Below, piece by piece: positions 5,333 to 5,934 of a stretch of 5,934 nucleotides of DNA. Within the stretch, counting starts at the first letter, position 1; every line of letters starts with the position of its first letter. Source of the DNA: JBKEHD01 sp046710445 (GTDB lineage: Bacteria > Pseudomonadota > Alphaproteobacteria > Rickettsiales > Midichloriaceae); assembly GCA_046710445.1 (NCBI GenBank), contig JBKEHD010000041.1, forward strand, positions 1-5,934, in the 5' to 3' direction. The translations under genes were made by a program, and so were the position numbers. Below the pieces are notes generated by a model. It was not told where the DNA came from and ran no database searches. It was given only the letters and a program-made list of their open reading frames with translations.

Positions 5333-5934
5333 ATGGTAGATCTAAATAATAAAACTACATTGAGTAAATTAATAGGCTGTGAGGTTGGTAAGGTTTCTGA
5401 TATTACAGTATTTACAGATTTTTTAAAGGGTAATAAACTTACTCCAAGTGCAGATATATGTCTTGGTACTTTTAAGAATGATACGGTAAAAGAATGTATT
5501 ACTAGAATATCTGGTGATTTAAAAACAAAGACAGATAAATTGAAGGTGTGGCTTAATGACGATACAGTTGTTATAGAAGCAAAGATATTGGTAAAAGCCA
5601 TGCTTGGAGATAAGTTTGACGCTATAAAAAATAATCTTAAAGACGGAATTTTAACCTCTATAGAGTCTAAAGAGACCGAAATAACAGGAGCGGCAGGAAC
5701 TCCAGATGCAGATGATACTACCGCAGGAACTCCAGATGTAGATGATACTACCGCAGGAACTCCAGATGCAGATGATACTACCGCAGGAACTCCAGATGCA
5801 GATGATACTACCGCAGGAACTCCAGATGTAGATGATACTACGACAGTAACTACAGATGAAGATGATACTACGGCAGTAACTCCAACTGTAGATAATACTA
5901 CGACAGTAACTACAGATGAAGATGATACTACGGC
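5333..5934 (+). CDS. Acidic tandem-repeat protein of unknown function, 3' end outside the window
   Basis: This frame is open from ATG 5333 to the window edge (200 codons plus two bases) with no stop, so the C-terminus is missing. AAAGGG at 5319-5324, eight bases before the ATG, supports the start. Residues 1-119 form a unique mixed-charge, probably helical domain (for example VVIEAKILVKAMLGDKFDAIK) with no signal peptide or membrane segment and no family I recognise. From residue 121 the protein becomes a 10-residue repeat, AGTPDADDTT and variants, very acidic and Thr-rich, likely extended or disordered. The repeat DNA is about half G+C, clearly above its surroundings. Acidic tandem-repeat proteins in Rickettsiales, such as the Ehrlichia TRPs, are known secreted effectors or surface antigens. 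That parallel rests on architecture only, not on sequence homology. Confidence 0.82.
   Translation, partial: MVDLNNKTTLSKLIGCEVGKVSDITVFTDFLKGNKLTPSADICLGTFKNDTVKECITRISGDLKTKTDKLKVWLNDDTVVIEAKILVKAMLGDKFDAIKNNLKDGILTSIESKETEITGAAGTPDADDTTAGTPDVDDTTAGTPDADDTTAGTPDADDTTAGTPDVDDTTTVTTDEDDTTAVTPTVDNTTTVTTDEDDTT
5693..5934 (+). repeat. 30-bp in-frame tandem repeat, eight full copies, continuing past the window
   Basis: Units start at 5693, 5723, 5753, 5783, 5813, 5843, 5873 and 5903. The first five are nearly identical and encode AGTP-D(A/V)D-DTT, differing by one C/T (GCA or GTA) and, in the fifth, a final C-to-G. Units six to eight have diverged to TVTTDEDDTT, AVTPTVDNTT and TVTTDEDDTT. Units six and eight are identical in DNA, and the four bases at 5931-5934 repeat 5871-5874, so a 60-bp higher-order repeat is starting. 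The period is a multiple of three, so copy-number change keeps the frame. Near-identity of the first copies implies recent expansion. Confidence 0.95.

Noticed and set aside
5317..5601. 94-residue open frame on the minus strand over the start of the repeat-protein gene
   Set aside because: The + strand frame has a ribosome binding site, a TATAAT box and continues into an in-frame 30-bp repeat. The minus frame is a shadow.
5371..5660. Internal duplication in the N-terminal domain of the repeat protein (LIGCEVGK...LKGNKLT versus LVKAMLGDK...LKDGILT)
   Set aside because: The resemblance is only a few scattered residues over about 25 positions and needs gaps, so it is too weak to support a duplication.
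5693..5934. CRISPR array
   Set aside because: The 30-bp units are contiguous with no unique spacers, are in frame with a coding sequence and show codon-like variation, so this is a protein-coding tandem repeat.

Overview
The window is strongly A+T-rich. It carries two core respiratory genes, nuoD and nuoE, and a transporter of the glutamate/dicarboxylate:cation symporter family, with poorly conserved surface- or effector-like genes on both sides. The NuoD and NuoE sequences look alphaproteobacterial or mitochondrial-like. Together with the base composition, apparent gene decay, a split nuo cluster and a repeat-rich accessory protein, they suggest an obligate intracellular alphaproteobacterium such as a member of the Rickettsiales. 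That placement is inference, because there is no rRNA or other marker to fix it. All genes seen read on the + strand.

Layout. (1) Positions 1-484 hold what looks like a decaying gene. Two good protein-like stretches lie in different frames (6-212 and 170-484), and neither has a convincing start codon. (2) After a short region with a TATAAT box comes a 521-residue protein (547-2112). It has about seven 'SNGN...W' repeats, probably a beta-propeller, then a Pro/Thr-rich stalk, a His-rich patch, one membrane segment and a short tail. It has no recognisable signal peptide. (3) A 115-base spacer contains a 12-bp hairpin. nuoD (2228-3415) and nuoE (3420-3965) follow, 4 bases apart, and encode two subunits of respiratory complex I. 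nuoC is not directly upstream and nuoF is not directly downstream. (4) An 8-bp hairpin and a perfect AGGAGG ribosome binding site precede the transporter gene (GTG start at 4034, end 5230). Its fold signatures are clear, but the residues that read an acidic amino acid have changed. (5) After a possible weak terminator and another TATAAT box, a gene starts at 5333 and runs off the right edge. It has a unique N-terminal domain of about 119 residues followed by an acidic Thr/Asp-rich tandem repeat of 10 residues (30 bp), with eight full copies visible.

NuoD and NuoE act together in the peripheral arm of complex I at the inner membrane. NuoE carries the N1a [2Fe-2S] cluster of the NADH-oxidising module, and NuoD forms the quinone site with NuoB. 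The transporter may be co-transcribed with them, but the sequence shows no functional link. The accessory genes are the parts least explained by known families: the propeller/stalk/membrane protein, the acidic repeat protein and the broken ORF. They are the best candidates for host-interaction functions. No RNA gene, IS element, CRISPR array or complete new defence system was found.
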